A stretch of 64,000 nucleotides of DNA from Candidatus Omnitrophota bacterium. Its GTDB lineage: Bacteria > Hinthialibacterota > Hinthialibacteria > Hinthialibacterales > Hinthialibacteraceae. Where the stretch lies: contig JBFMBP010000134.1 of NCBI GenBank assembly GCA_040755155.1, forward strand, positions 1 to 64,000, read 5' to 3'. The notes under the pieces are model-generated. The model saw nothing but the letters and a program-made list of their open reading frames with translations. It was not told where the DNA came from and searched no databases. The position numbers and the translations under genes are program-made. Of the stretch, positions 1 through 7,342 are shown piece after piece (position 1 is the stretch's first letter; each line of letters starts with the position of its first letter).

Positions 1-229
1 CCGAATAGCCGATGACGAAGCGCGCGATTTTGATGTTGCGCGGGGCCAGCAGTTCTTTCACCCGCTGCGCCCAGGCCGGAGTCAGGTCTTTCTCTTCCGG
101 GACATGCAGTTGAAAGCATTCCACGCCGGGGGCTTCCACGGCGAGTTCCAAAGGAGCGCCGATGCCCGCGCCAAAGGAGCCAAACAAGCCCTTGGGACCG
201 AATTTCTGTTTTTGACTGTATTCCGACAT
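1..229 (-). CDS. Partial TIM-barrel sugar isomerase/epimerase-like protein (N-terminus only)
   Basis: The minus strand opens with an ATG at 229 preceded by GGAGAAATAAA, a good ribosome binding site, and stays open to the left edge, so about 76 N-terminal residues are seen. The text reads MSEYSQKQKFGPKG, then FGAGIGAPLELAVEAPGVE and an LHVPEEKDLTPAW stretch. The pattern of a short lead strand, a residue-by-residue 'which direction does the gene product look at' helix and a second strand (IKIARFVIGY) resembles the first beta-alpha-beta unit of xylose-isomerase-like TIM-barrel proteins. That family call is an inference from a short fragment. It reads away from the next gene, so the two share the 230-405 region as divergent promoters. 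Confidence 0.55.
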   Translation of the reverse strand, partial: MSEYSQKQKFGPKGLFGSFGAGIGAPLELAVEAPGVECFQLHVPEEKDLTPAWAQRVKELLAPRNIKIARFVIGYS

Positions 230-405
230 TTTATTTCTCCGCATTTTTTTTAACGGTATTATACGTGAACGATATGAAAGATTGAAAGATCGATCCAGGG
301 GAAAGTCAATGGATGCGGGAAGGATATATCTATCTTGACGCGCGTCGGCTTCCTGAGAGATGATTTATTGTGTATTGGATTAATCCAAATCATGGGAGGA
401 AGAAA

Positions 406-2274
406 ATGCGCCGTTATTTTTTCCCGATTATTGTTGCCGTTTCTTGTCCGATGTTCGTTTTTTGTTTGTCGTTGACAGCAATACATGTTCAAGAAATCTT
501 AGATTTACCGCGGATTCGCTTCGACGGGAATGGCGAATTGCTTCCTATGCCCATCTTCGAGCAAGCTGACTATCCTTTTCGATTCAATAAGAATAACCGG
601 CCTTACATTCTTATCCGCAAAAGCGATGTCTTATACGGTTCATTAAAACTAACATCATGGAATGAAAATGCGCATGTTTTTGTTTATGATATCCAGCAAG
701 AAAATATTCGTTTGCAAATGCAGTATGAAATTAGTTCCTATCGCTGCGATCGGCAATTGGGAATCGTTCAAAAAATCAGTTTGATTCCCGATAGCGAAAT
801 TAAAGAGGATATAACGTTAGTCCTGCCTTACGTTGCAGGAATGCCTTCTTCGCCATTTTCTCTATTTGCGCCGATGAAGAATGGCGTAGGAAAAGAAATG
901 CCTAACAACGGCGAGATAACCGAATGGCTGTATTATCTCACTGGCGTCAAACCCGCGCAAGAAAAGAATTTGCTAGCCATACCGATGATGGAATTGTATC
1001 CCCAAAATACGAAAGAAGACGAATCGGCGGCGCGAATCGTATTCGCCGCCGATCCGTATTTTTCTACGCAATTCGCCATGCCTGGCGATATGAAAGACGG
1101 CGCGTTTCGCTGGACCTGCGAATCATCGAAAATTCCTTTCGATCAACCTATTCAACGTACCTTTACGACGATTTTTATGGAAGGCGGCGTGGAAGATGGA
1201 TTGCAACAATTTTACCAAACGCTGGATATTCCTCCAGGTCCGGCATGGCTGCATGATATCGCCATGGTCGGGTACGATTATCTTAGCGATAAGGGGCAAG
1301 GATGGTATAAGGATATCGATTGGCTGACGGAGCGCCTGCCAAAGGAAGACCGCCAACGAATTTGCCTGGCGCTGCATGGATGGTACGATATTTTGGGGCG
1401 ATATACTTACAATGCGAAGACCAAGAAGCTTGATTCACAATGGACGGCGTTTCCCAACGCCTCCCATTGCGATAAGAAAGTTTTTCCCAATAGCGTTTCA
1501 GTGGACATGTCGCAAGAAAAAGTACGCGAACGGCTGCGTTACGCCAAGGAGCGGGGTTTCCGCGTCGTCCTCTATTTCGCCGACGGCATGGCGATCTGCG
1601 AAGGTGCGAAAGAGGAATTCTTCATAGAGAAAATACTCTATAGCGGCGGATGGCAAGGGCCGGATACTATTGGCCCGACGCATATCATGAATCCGTTGCA
1701 TCCCGCCGTGCGTGAGTGGTTTTTGGGATATATGCAGGCGCTTTTAGAAACATATGGCGGCTATGTAGACGGCTTCGTTTGGGATGAGACGTTTCATGTC
1801 GATCCAGAGCATTATGGAACGAAATACGCTCCTGGTTACGCATCCCACGCTATGATGACGTTGACACGCGAATTGACGGAATCCGTTCATCGCTTGCGTC
1901 CCGATTGCGTTTTTCTCGCTTCCGACTGCCTGGGCGCCAATGGCTGGAACTTCAAGGCGCCATACGCCCTAATGGCGGATGGAACTTATCAGGACAGCCA
2001 CTGCCAGCCCGCCGCATGGCCTTATGGAATCTTTCCGAATTATCGCAATGTTCTATGGTCTTGCAATTGGAATCCCGTTCAACATTTCGACTGGACGGAA
2101 ATCGGCGTAAGGAAATATCAGGCGCCGGTGGTTTTCACCAATGGTTGGAACGACGATATGGGATTCAGCGAAATGCCGGAAGCGACGGCGCAGAAGTTTA
2201 TCAATCTATTTCAGGAAAGAAAGAAAATCGCGACGCGGTTAAAGTGGATTCCATCAGGTATTTTATTCCAATGA
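406..2274 (+). CDS. Secreted glycosidase-like TIM-barrel protein, family not assigned
   Basis: A 622-residue protein. I start it at the ATG at 406 because GGAGGAAG lies just upstream; an in-frame GTG at 370 would put a non-signal stretch in front of the signal peptide. Residues 1-25 (MRRYFFPIIVAV, then a hydrophobic run) look like a Sec signal peptide. The N-terminal third looks like a beta-sandwich, and the rest has features of a barrel glycosidase: an Arg/Val/Leu-rich strand leading to YFADGMAIC, an HIMNPLHPAVREWF segment, and a DGFVWDETFHVDP motif near residue 455 whose acidic residues sit where retaining alpha-glycosidases (GH31/GH36-type clans) carry the nucleophile. Substrate unknown. 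It stands alone, ending just before the terminator of the opposing operon. Confidence 0.6.
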   Translation: MRRYFFPIIVAVSCPMFVFCLSLTAIHVQEILDLPRIRFDGNGELLPMPIFEQADYPFRFNKNNRPYILIRKSDVLYGSLKLTSWNENAHVFVYDIQQENIRLQMQYEISSYRCDRQLGIVQKISLIPDSEIKEDITLVLPYVAGMPSSPFSLFAPMKNGVGKEMPNNGEITEWLYYLTGVKPAQEKNLLAIPMMELYPQNTKEDESAARIVFAADPYFSTQFAMPGDMKDGAFRWTCESSKIPFDQPIQRTFTTIFMEGGVEDGLQQFYQTLDIPPGPAWLHDIAMVGYDYLSDKGQGWYKDIDWLTERLPKEDRQRICLALHGWYDILGRYTYNAKTKKLDSQWTAFPNASHCDKKVFPNSVSVDMSQEKVRERLRYAKERGFRVVLYFADGMAICEGAKEEFFIEKILYSGGWQGPDTIGPTHIMNPLHPAVREWFLGYMQALLETYGGYVDGFVWDETFHVDPEHYGTKYAPGYASHAMMTLTRELTESVHRLRPDCVFLASDCLGANGWNFKAPYALMADGTYQDSHCQPAAWPYGIFPNYRNVLWSCNWNPVQHFDWTEIGVRKYQAPVVFTNGWNDDMGFSEMPEATAQKFINLFQERKKIATRLKWIPSGILFQ

Positions 2275-2286
2275 TGTTTTTGACGT

Positions 2287-2330
2287 AAAAAAACAAAGAG
2301 GCCGCGCCAGAATGCAGAATGGGCGGCCCC
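2287..2330 (-). terminator. Rho-independent terminator of the DUF1080-Gfo/Idh/MocA operon
   Basis: Read on the minus strand, GGGGCCGCCC, a loop of about 14 bases and GGCGCGGCCTC form a GC-rich stem with one mismatch and one bulge. It is followed by TTTGTTTTTTT. It lies 28 bases beyond the stop codon of the oxidoreductase gene. On the plus strand the run after the stem is weak (TGTTTG), so it may stop only poorly in that direction. Confidence 0.7.
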
Positions 2331-2357
2331 TGTTTGCGATAGTATTTCTGCTCGGTT

Positions 2358-3653
2358 TTATAAATGCCAGGGCGGGCGCATGGGTTTGGAGATCATTTTA
2401 TTGGCGTCTTCGTCGCCGATGAATTGCTCAATTTCGGGATTCCAGCGGGTTTTGCGTTTGAGCAGCATGGTGATTTGGCTGAGGTGGCAGATGGTGGTGG
2501 AGCGATGGGCCGTTTCCGCCGGGCAGATGGTTTCCTTGCGCGATTGGACGCATTCGATGAAGTTCTGCTGGTGGTTGGGGCTGTTGTAGAGGTGAATTTC
2601 GTCCGGCTTGATTTCCGATTCTAGGATCGATTTCGGATCGGCGCTGATGCTTTCGCGGTCGACGTGAATCCAGCCGTTATCGCCGATGAACTTGACGCCG
2701 TGCTTAACCTTTTTCTCGTCGGCGAAACGCATTTTCACGCCGTTGGCGTAGGTAAGCATCATATCCCAGGCGGTGGCAGTGTCGCATAGCCCCTCTTTGG
2801 GAAATTCGCCTTCGCCTTCGATTTCGATGGGTCCGGTATCGTCGGTTCCGTTGCCCCATTGGCCGATGTCGACGTGATGCACGCCCCAACCGGAGACGTA
2901 GCCGATGGTGTAATCGGAGATGTAGTACCAATAGGGCGTGACAACGCGATTTTCCGTGTAGGGCTTTTCCGGCGCGGGGCCGAGCCAAACGTTGTAATTG
3001 AAGCCTTCGGGAACGGGCATGACCGGCTGATCGCCCAGCGTTCCGCTGTAGGGCGATCCGACCTCGATGGTCCGCAACGCGCCGAGGCGTTTATTGCGCA
3101 CGAGTTCGCAGGCGAGGCGGAAGCGGTTGTCGGAACGCTGCTGCGTGCCGAACTGGAAGATGCGGTTATGATTCTTCACCGCTTCGCACATCGCCCGGCC
3201 TTCGGCGATGGTAAGACTGAGAGGTTTTTCGATATACATGTCCTTGCCCGCTTTGGCCGCCGCTATGCCGCAGAGGACATGCCAATGGTCGGGAGTGGCG
3301 ATGCAGACGGCGTCAATATCCTTTCGCGCCAGAAGTTCGTTGAAATCTTCGTACATGGCGCATCCTTCGCCGTTTTTCGTTACGCCTTTAGGATAGCGTT
3401 CGTCGACGTGCGCTTTAGCCGCTTCGCGTCGCTCATGGCGCACATCGCATACGGCGGCGGGCTGAGCGGCATCGAGGCGGGAGAAGGCTTTCAATAAATC
3501 GGTTCCGCGTCCGCCGACGCCGATGAAGCCCATAACGACTTTGTCGCTGGGAGCGGGCGCCGCCAACGCCGTGCAGGGAACGATGAACGGCGCGCCAAAC
3601 AGGGCGGCGGAAGTTTTCAAGAAATAACGGCGAGTGGAATGGTTATGAACCAT
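2358..3653 (-). CDS. Tat-exported Gfo/Idh/MocA family oxidoreductase
   Basis: A 431-residue NAD(P)-dependent sugar or polyol dehydrogenase of the Gfo/Idh/MocA family. Residues 8-13 are RRYFLK, a twin-arginine motif, followed by a hydrophobic h-region to about residue 31, so it is probably exported folded with its cofactor. The Rossmann glycine motif GVGGRGTD is near residue 45, DAVCIATPDHWH follows the second strand, and the family EKP motif (YIEKPLS) is near residue 142. A C-terminal alpha/beta domain completes the usual length. The ATG is preceded by GGAGAATAAA, which overlaps the end of the DUF1080 gene one base upstream, so the two are one transcript. The pair is common in planctomycete-like genomes; the sugar acted on cannot be read from the sequence. 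Confidence 0.9.
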   Translation of the reverse strand: MVHNHSTRRYFLKTSAALFGAPFIVPCTALAAPAPSDKVVMGFIGVGGRGTDLLKAFSRLDAAQPAAVCDVRHERREAAKAHVDERYPKGVTKNGEGCAMYEDFNELLARKDIDAVCIATPDHWHVLCGIAAAKAGKDMYIEKPLSLTIAEGRAMCEAVKNHNRIFQFGTQQRSDNRFRLACELVRNKRLGALRTIEVGSPYSGTLGDQPVMPVPEGFNYNVWLGPAPEKPYTENRVVTPYWYYISDYTIGYVSGWGVHHVDIGQWGNGTDDTGPIEIEGEGEFPKEGLCDTATAWDMMLTYANGVKMRFADEKKVKHGVKFIGDNGWIHVDRESISADPKSILESEIKPDEIHLYNSPNHQQNFIECVQSRKETICPAETAHRSTTICHLSQITMLLKRKTRWNPEIEQFIGDEDANKMISKPMRPPWHL

Positions 3654-3654
3654 T

Positions 3655-4353
3655 TTATTCTCCTTTGCGCGGGATTTCGCGGATATAAATATTCTTAAAA
3701 TAAAGCGTGTTGCCGTGGTTTTGCAGTTCGATGGAGCCAGTGGGATAAATGGGCTTGCTCCGCTCCCAATAGTTTTCCATCACGACGTTATCGACGACTA
3801 ACTTGCCGTTGAGGTGGATGGTGACGCGCTCGCCTGCCATCTTAATCTTAAAAGTGTTCCATTGGCCTACGGGATTGTCGGCGTTAAGCAGCGGTTTGGA
3901 AGGATTTTTTTGATTGTTGTACAAGCCGCCGGAGCCAACGGGATTTTTGGCTGGATCCCAGATTTGCACTTGGGGAGAGCCGCGCAGATAAACGCCGCTG
4001 TCGCCGTTTTCCAGTATTTTGAAATCGACGTACAACTCGAAATCGCCGTAGTCTTTTACAGAGCACAGATTATCGCCTTTGCCGTCGAAGACGAGCACGC
4101 CGTCGATGGCTTTCCAGTGCGCGTTCATTCTCTCGTCGGCTTTTTTCTGCGCTTCCGCCAATTCTTCGGCGGTCATCTTCGCACGCTTTACAGGATCGGC
4201 CACCAATCCCTTCCAATTCGTAAGGTCTTTGCCGTTGAAGAGAGCGGCGAAGCCTTTGGGGGGCGTATTGTCCTTGGCCGCCGCCGGAATGACGGTCAAG
4301 GCGCCCAAGAGGACGATGGCGCATAAACCCAACAGAATATATTTCGATCGCAT
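3655..4353 (-). CDS. Exported DUF1080 (3-keto-disaccharide hydrolase-type) protein
   Basis: A 232-residue protein with a Sec signal peptide (residues 1-26, ending in IPAAAKD) and one DUF1080 beta-sandwich (LamG/concanavalin-like fold). Typical family landmarks are GFAALFNGKDLTNWKG near the start, FELYVDFKI, GDSGVYLRGSPQVQIWD, QWNTFKIKMAGERVTIHLNGK and the closing GSIELQNHGN strand. Members of this family act as 3-keto-glycoside hydrolases or binding proteins. Here it is the first gene of a two-gene operon with the Gfo/Idh/MocA oxidoreductase, with only one base between them, which suggests oxidation of a sugar followed by cleavage of the 3-keto product. That pathway is inference. Its ATG follows GGGAGAAAGTTAA. 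Confidence 0.9.
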   Translation of the reverse strand: MRSKYILLGLCAIVLLGALTVIPAAAKDNTPPKGFAALFNGKDLTNWKGLVADPVKRAKMTAEELAEAQKKADERMNAHWKAIDGVLVFDGKGDNLCSVKDYGDFELYVDFKILENGDSGVYLRGSPQVQIWDPAKNPVGSGGLYNNQKNPSKPLLNADNPVGQWNTFKIKMAGERVTIHLNGKLVVDNVVMENYWERSKPIYPTGSIELQNHGNTLYFKNIYIREIPRKGE

Positions 4354-4522
4354 TTAACTTTCTCCCTTCAGCGTCATAAACCAAGGGAAAGCCCTAGCTT
4401 TTCCATAAAATAACTCTCGCACGTTCTATTCTTGGCGTCAATGATTCTAAGGAAATGCGGTGAGAGATACCCTATACGATTGCGCAACAGGTTGGAGGAG
4501 AGGAAACGGCGTGGATAAACGA

Positions 4523-4762
4523 TCAGGAAGAGCGCTGGATTCCGTCCTGCTCTCGGCCTTCTCTGATGACGGACACAATCTCTTGCGTCGAGATATTGGC
4601 CTTAATGGAGGGAACGTCCAATGGAGAAGATGGCATTCTTTCCGGACTCAAGGCGTAGGTTCGCCCGTCTTTGCGGCGGATCAGAACTTTGCCTGTCGAG
4701 TCTGCTTGATCTAAAACCTTAGAAAACTCTTGCCGGGCTTTGGAATAGGTAAAAACTTGCAT
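4523..4762 (-). CDS. Phd/YefM-type antitoxin-like protein, no toxin gene adjacent
   Basis: A 79-residue protein starting at the ATG at 4762 (a TTG at 4783 is the longer alternative). MQVFTYSKARQEFSKVLDQA is the classic Phd/YefM N-terminal block: a strand, an Ala-Arg-x-x-Phe helix and a helix ending in Asp/Ala. KVLIRRKDGRTYAL is the following beta pair. Such proteins bind operator DNA as dimers and neutralise a VapC or RelE toxin with their C-terminus. No toxin-like gene is seen on either side within 500 bases. The preceding small gene ends 23 bases upstream and is probably cotranscribed. Confidence 0.7.
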   Translation of the reverse strand: MQVFTYSKARQEFSKVLDQADSTGKVLIRRKDGRTYALSPERMPSSPLDVPSIKANISTQEIVSVIREGREQDGIQRSS

Positions 4763-4785
4763 ATTACGTTTCTCAGTCGTCAAAA

Positions 4786-4980
4786 TTAATATATGGAATC
4801 CATTAACGTCTTGCCTGCTCCGTAAAAGTTGTAAGGCGTCGCCAAGTAATATATTTTGTAAGGTTCAAAAGGAAAAATGTTCTCCGCCGTATCAAGTTCT
4901 TGAGCCAAAATGCGTATGAGCCTCAGCTTATCCAATATTGGCAGCTGTTTTATAACTGGAAGAACTTCTGTTAAAGTCAT
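4786..4980 (-). CDS. Small conserved-looking protein upstream of the Phd-like antitoxin
   Basis: A 64-residue protein. I start at 4980 because GAGGAGGCGAAAAGT precedes the ATG, a strong ribosome binding site, while the longer frame to 5106 has none. The N-terminus MTLTEVLPVIKQLPILDKLR, a helix rich in Leu/Ile/Lys, matches a pattern I recall from many small cyanobacterial and chloroflexal proteins that sit beside toxin-antitoxin genes. The C-terminal half has PYKIYYLATPYNFYGAGKTL. It has no recognised catalytic motif. Co-orientation with the Phd-like gene suggests they act together, but no function is known. Confidence 0.6.
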   Translation of the reverse strand: MTLTEVLPVIKQLPILDKLRLIRILAQELDTAENIFPFEPYKIYYLATPYNFYGAGKTLMDSIY

Positions 4981-5282
4981 ACTTTTCGCCTCCTCGCTTC
5001 TTCTCGATAAGAGAACAATTTTGTAGAGACTTTCGCCGCTAACCGCCAATTCTCCTTTGGCCGTACGTACATCCCAATGATGTTCAATCTTTTTTCCATC
5101 CCTCATATATTATGATTCATTCTCTATTTTCTGCAAAGGATTTATCCACTAAGAAACAGGATTTTTTCCCCTTCCGCCTTGATGAAAAAACAGAGTGAAG
5201 GCATGATGGGCTTGTTTTGAGTCCTATTTAATATTCTACGAACGGGATTGAAGGCAGGACGATTTTTTTAATTTCTTTTTTT

Positions 5283-5301
5283 AAGAGGCTGGAAGCCTCT
5301 T
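5283..5301. other. Perfect hairpin upstream of the small gene at 5317
   Basis: AAGAGGCT, a 3-base loop GGA and AGCCTCTT make an 8-base-pair perfect stem, 15 bases before the ATG at 5317. There is no T-run on its downstream side in either direction, so it is not a normal terminator. It could shape the 5' leader of the downstream mRNA; the leader has no clear ribosome binding site. Confidence 0.45.
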
Positions 5302-5316
5302 CCACTATATGAATCC

Positions 5317-5625
5317 ATGAACGAACAGAATTCTTCATTTTCTCAGGGAGAGCCGGAGCCATCTCCTATTTTGGAGCAACTGACCGAAGCCTTGCGTCTC
5401 ATCGGCGGCTTGCGTGAGTATTGCGATAGCGCGGATGGGAACCGAGCCGTACAAATGGCGCTTATGCACATCCGCGAAGCCTATAAACTCGCTGGGGGAA
5501 GCGGCGAGACGCTTGCCCGAATCAACCGGGAGATCGGGGCCGCCGATATGCCGGTGGAAGTGCAGGACGCCGAATTCGTTCTTTATGAAGAAGAAGATTA
5601 TTCCGAACCAACCGAAGAAAGTTGA
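5317..5625 (+). CDS. Small acidic protein of unknown function
   Basis: A 102-residue, very acidic protein. The first 20 residues are disordered-looking (Ser/Pro/Glu), residues 20-75 predict as two amphipathic helices (PILEQLTEALRLIGGL and GNRAVQMALMHIREAYKLA), and the tail is Glu/Asp-rich and ends in EEDYSEPTEES. I do not recognise the family. No Shine-Dalgarno motif is visible before the ATG. It is followed in the same direction, after 155 bases, by the MoxR ATPase gene. The alternative of a false ORF is less likely because its codon use resembles that of its neighbours. Confidence 0.55.
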   Translation: MNEQNSSFSQGEPEPSPILEQLTEALRLIGGLREYCDSADGNRAVQMALMHIREAYKLAGGSGETLARINREIGAADMPVEVQDAEFVLYEEEDYSEPTEES

Positions 5626-5780
5626 ATCCGCCGCCGCCTTGACCCCCGCCTAATGGGAAGTACCATTCGGGAGACGATTGCATTTTATAGAATCGTTTTA
5701 CGCGCATGGCTCGCGGATCATGGCTGTTTTCCCGCCGGGCGTAATGGATGTTGAAATTGCGAAAGGATTGTTCCTTCAAC

Positions 5781-6803
5781 ATGGTCACGGAACTTGCCAA
5801 TAATACCGCCATTAGCGATGTCGAAACCGTCCGATGGGTGCATGAAATCCGCGAACGGCTTTTGGGAGAGATCGCCAAGGAAATCGTGGGGCAGCGAGCC
5901 GTTATCGAGGAACTGTTGGTCTGTCTGTTTGCAGGGGGACACGCGTTGATCGTCGGCGTGCCGGGATTGGCGAAGACGACCTTAATCCGCACGTTCGCCA
6001 ATATTCTCGACCTGCGTTTCCGGCGCATCCAATTCACGCCGGATTTGATGCCCTCGGATATAACGGGCACCGAGGTTTTGCAGGAGAATCGCAGCACAGG
6101 CGAACGGGAGTTCCGTTTCCTTCAAGGACCGCTCTTCGCCAATATCATTCTTGCCGACGAAATCAACCGCACTCCGCCCAAAACCCAGGCGGCGCTTCTG
6201 GAAGCCATGCAGGAGCACCGGGTAACCATCGGGGGCGTCGATTATCCCATCGAACCGCCCTTCTTCGTTCTGGCTACGCAGAATCCCATCGAACAGGAAG
6301 GCACATATCCTTTGCCCGAAGCGCAGCTGGATCGTTTCATGTTCCAGATCAACATCGATTATCCCTGCGAAGAGGATGAAATAACCATTGTCAAGAACAC
6401 AACATCCGCCTATCGCGGCGAGCCGCAGAAGGTGATATCTAAAGAGGATATTCTCAAGATACAGCATTTGATCCGCCGGGTTCCGGTTTCGGAACAGACG
6501 CTGCAATACGCCGTGCGCATTGTGAAAGCCACTCGTCCCCGTCCGGCGGGCGAAAGTTCGAGTATCGAGGAAGTGGACCGGTACGTCGCCTGGGGCGCAG
6601 GGCCGAGAGCGTCGCAGTATTTGATCCTAGCGGGAAAGGTGCGCGCGATTTTGGAGGGAAGATACAGCGTGTCGGAAGAGGATGTGCGTTCCGTCGCTAT
6701 GCCGGTTTTGCGCCATCGCATCCTGACCAACTACCGCGCTGAAGCGGACCGCGTCGACGCGCATCGGATCATCGCCGCCGTTATTCAACATGCCAATAAG
6801 TAA
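5781..6803 (+). CDS. MoxR family AAA+ ATPase
   Basis: A 340-residue AAA+ ATPase of the MoxR family, which acts as a chaperone in maturing metalloenzymes or cell-envelope complexes, usually with VWA-domain partners. Landmarks are EIVGQRAVIEELL before the core, the Walker A motif GVPGLAKTT, Walker B ILADEINR, and the MoxR hallmark TQNPIEQEGTYPLPEAQLDRF, then the lid region with GPRASQYLILAGK. I start at the ATG at 5781 (AAGGA 11 to 15 bases upstream). An in-frame ATG at 5748 adds 11 residues. The usual partner genes (DUF58, VWA proteins) do not follow: the gene ends at TAA immediately before an inserted repeat element. Confidence 0.9.
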   Translation: MVTELANNTAISDVETVRWVHEIRERLLGEIAKEIVGQRAVIEELLVCLFAGGHALIVGVPGLAKTTLIRTFANILDLRFRRIQFTPDLMPSDITGTEVLQENRSTGEREFRFLQGPLFANIILADEINRTPPKTQAALLEAMQEHRVTIGGVDYPIEPPFFVLATQNPIEQEGTYPLPEAQLDRFMFQINIDYPCEEDEITIVKNTTSAYRGEPQKVISKEDILKIQHLIRRVPVSEQTLQYAVRIVKATRPRPAGESSSIEEVDRYVAWGAGPRASQYLILAGKVRAILEGRYSVSEEDVRSVAMPVLRHRILTNYRAEADRVDAHRIIAAVIQHANK

Positions 6804-7100
6804 CTCATGTTACGCGCCTGGGAGCGCGGGCGTCTCGCCTGCAAGTTAGAGGAATTGTTCCAGAGCAGCGCATGGATTACCTTGTTTGTCGCGTTATTGA
6901 ATCACGAAACCACGAAAAGGCTCGAATTCCACGAAATATTTGAATCGCGGATATCGCGGATTCTTTTGGATTTCACGGAAAAAAGCAATTCACAGAGCGA
7001 TCCCATGCGCCAATTTTTTTTCATTTTTTTCGTGGTTTTCTCGATTCGAAACGGCGATTCTAATCGACTACTTAAACTTTTTAATCCCGCGTAACATGAG
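6804..7100. mobile_element. MITE-like element B1 with inverted ends and 7-bp target duplication
   Basis: The ends are inverted repeats: CTCATGTTACGC at 6804-6815 and GCGTAACATGAG at 7089-7100, with the match extending one base further inward on each side. The bases TAAGTAA lie directly outside both ends (6797-6803 and 7101-7107), as expected for a target-site duplication. The left copy contains the MoxR stop codon. No convincing transposase is inside: an open frame at 6807-7094 has low complexity and no family features. The following 242 bases to 7342 are non-coding and hold the leader of the next gene. A second element with the same ends is at 10560. Confidence 0.75.
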
Positions 7101-7342
7101 TAAGTAATGGGGATTTTTCAAAACTGTTCCGATAATATCTCATTTCCAATTGATATGAGACGAAACTTTTTCAACCTTTTATCGCGACCGATTCGTTGCG
7201 GGATTTTACAAATTTTTCTCTTCCTTAGTTTACGCTTGTCCAAATATGTTATATAGTTGGAAATGGGGAGGGAGACGCTCGTACCATTTCAGAAGGAATC
7301 GCGTAAAATGGCGCGAGTTCCATTCTGCAAAAAAGGGGTTGT

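Noticed and set aside
2859-3497. Plus-strand open frame of 212 residues antisense to the Gfo/Idh/MocA gene
   Set aside because: Covered by a real oxidoreductase with Tat signal and Rossmann motif; no supporting ribosome binding site.
4460-4714. Plus-strand open frame overlapping the Phd-like gene
   Set aside because: The minus-strand frame has the Phd/YefM pattern; the plus frame has none.
6807-7094. 95-residue open frame inside element B1
   Set aside because: Low-complexity composition and no family features; it lies fully between the element's inverted ends and does not resemble a transposase.
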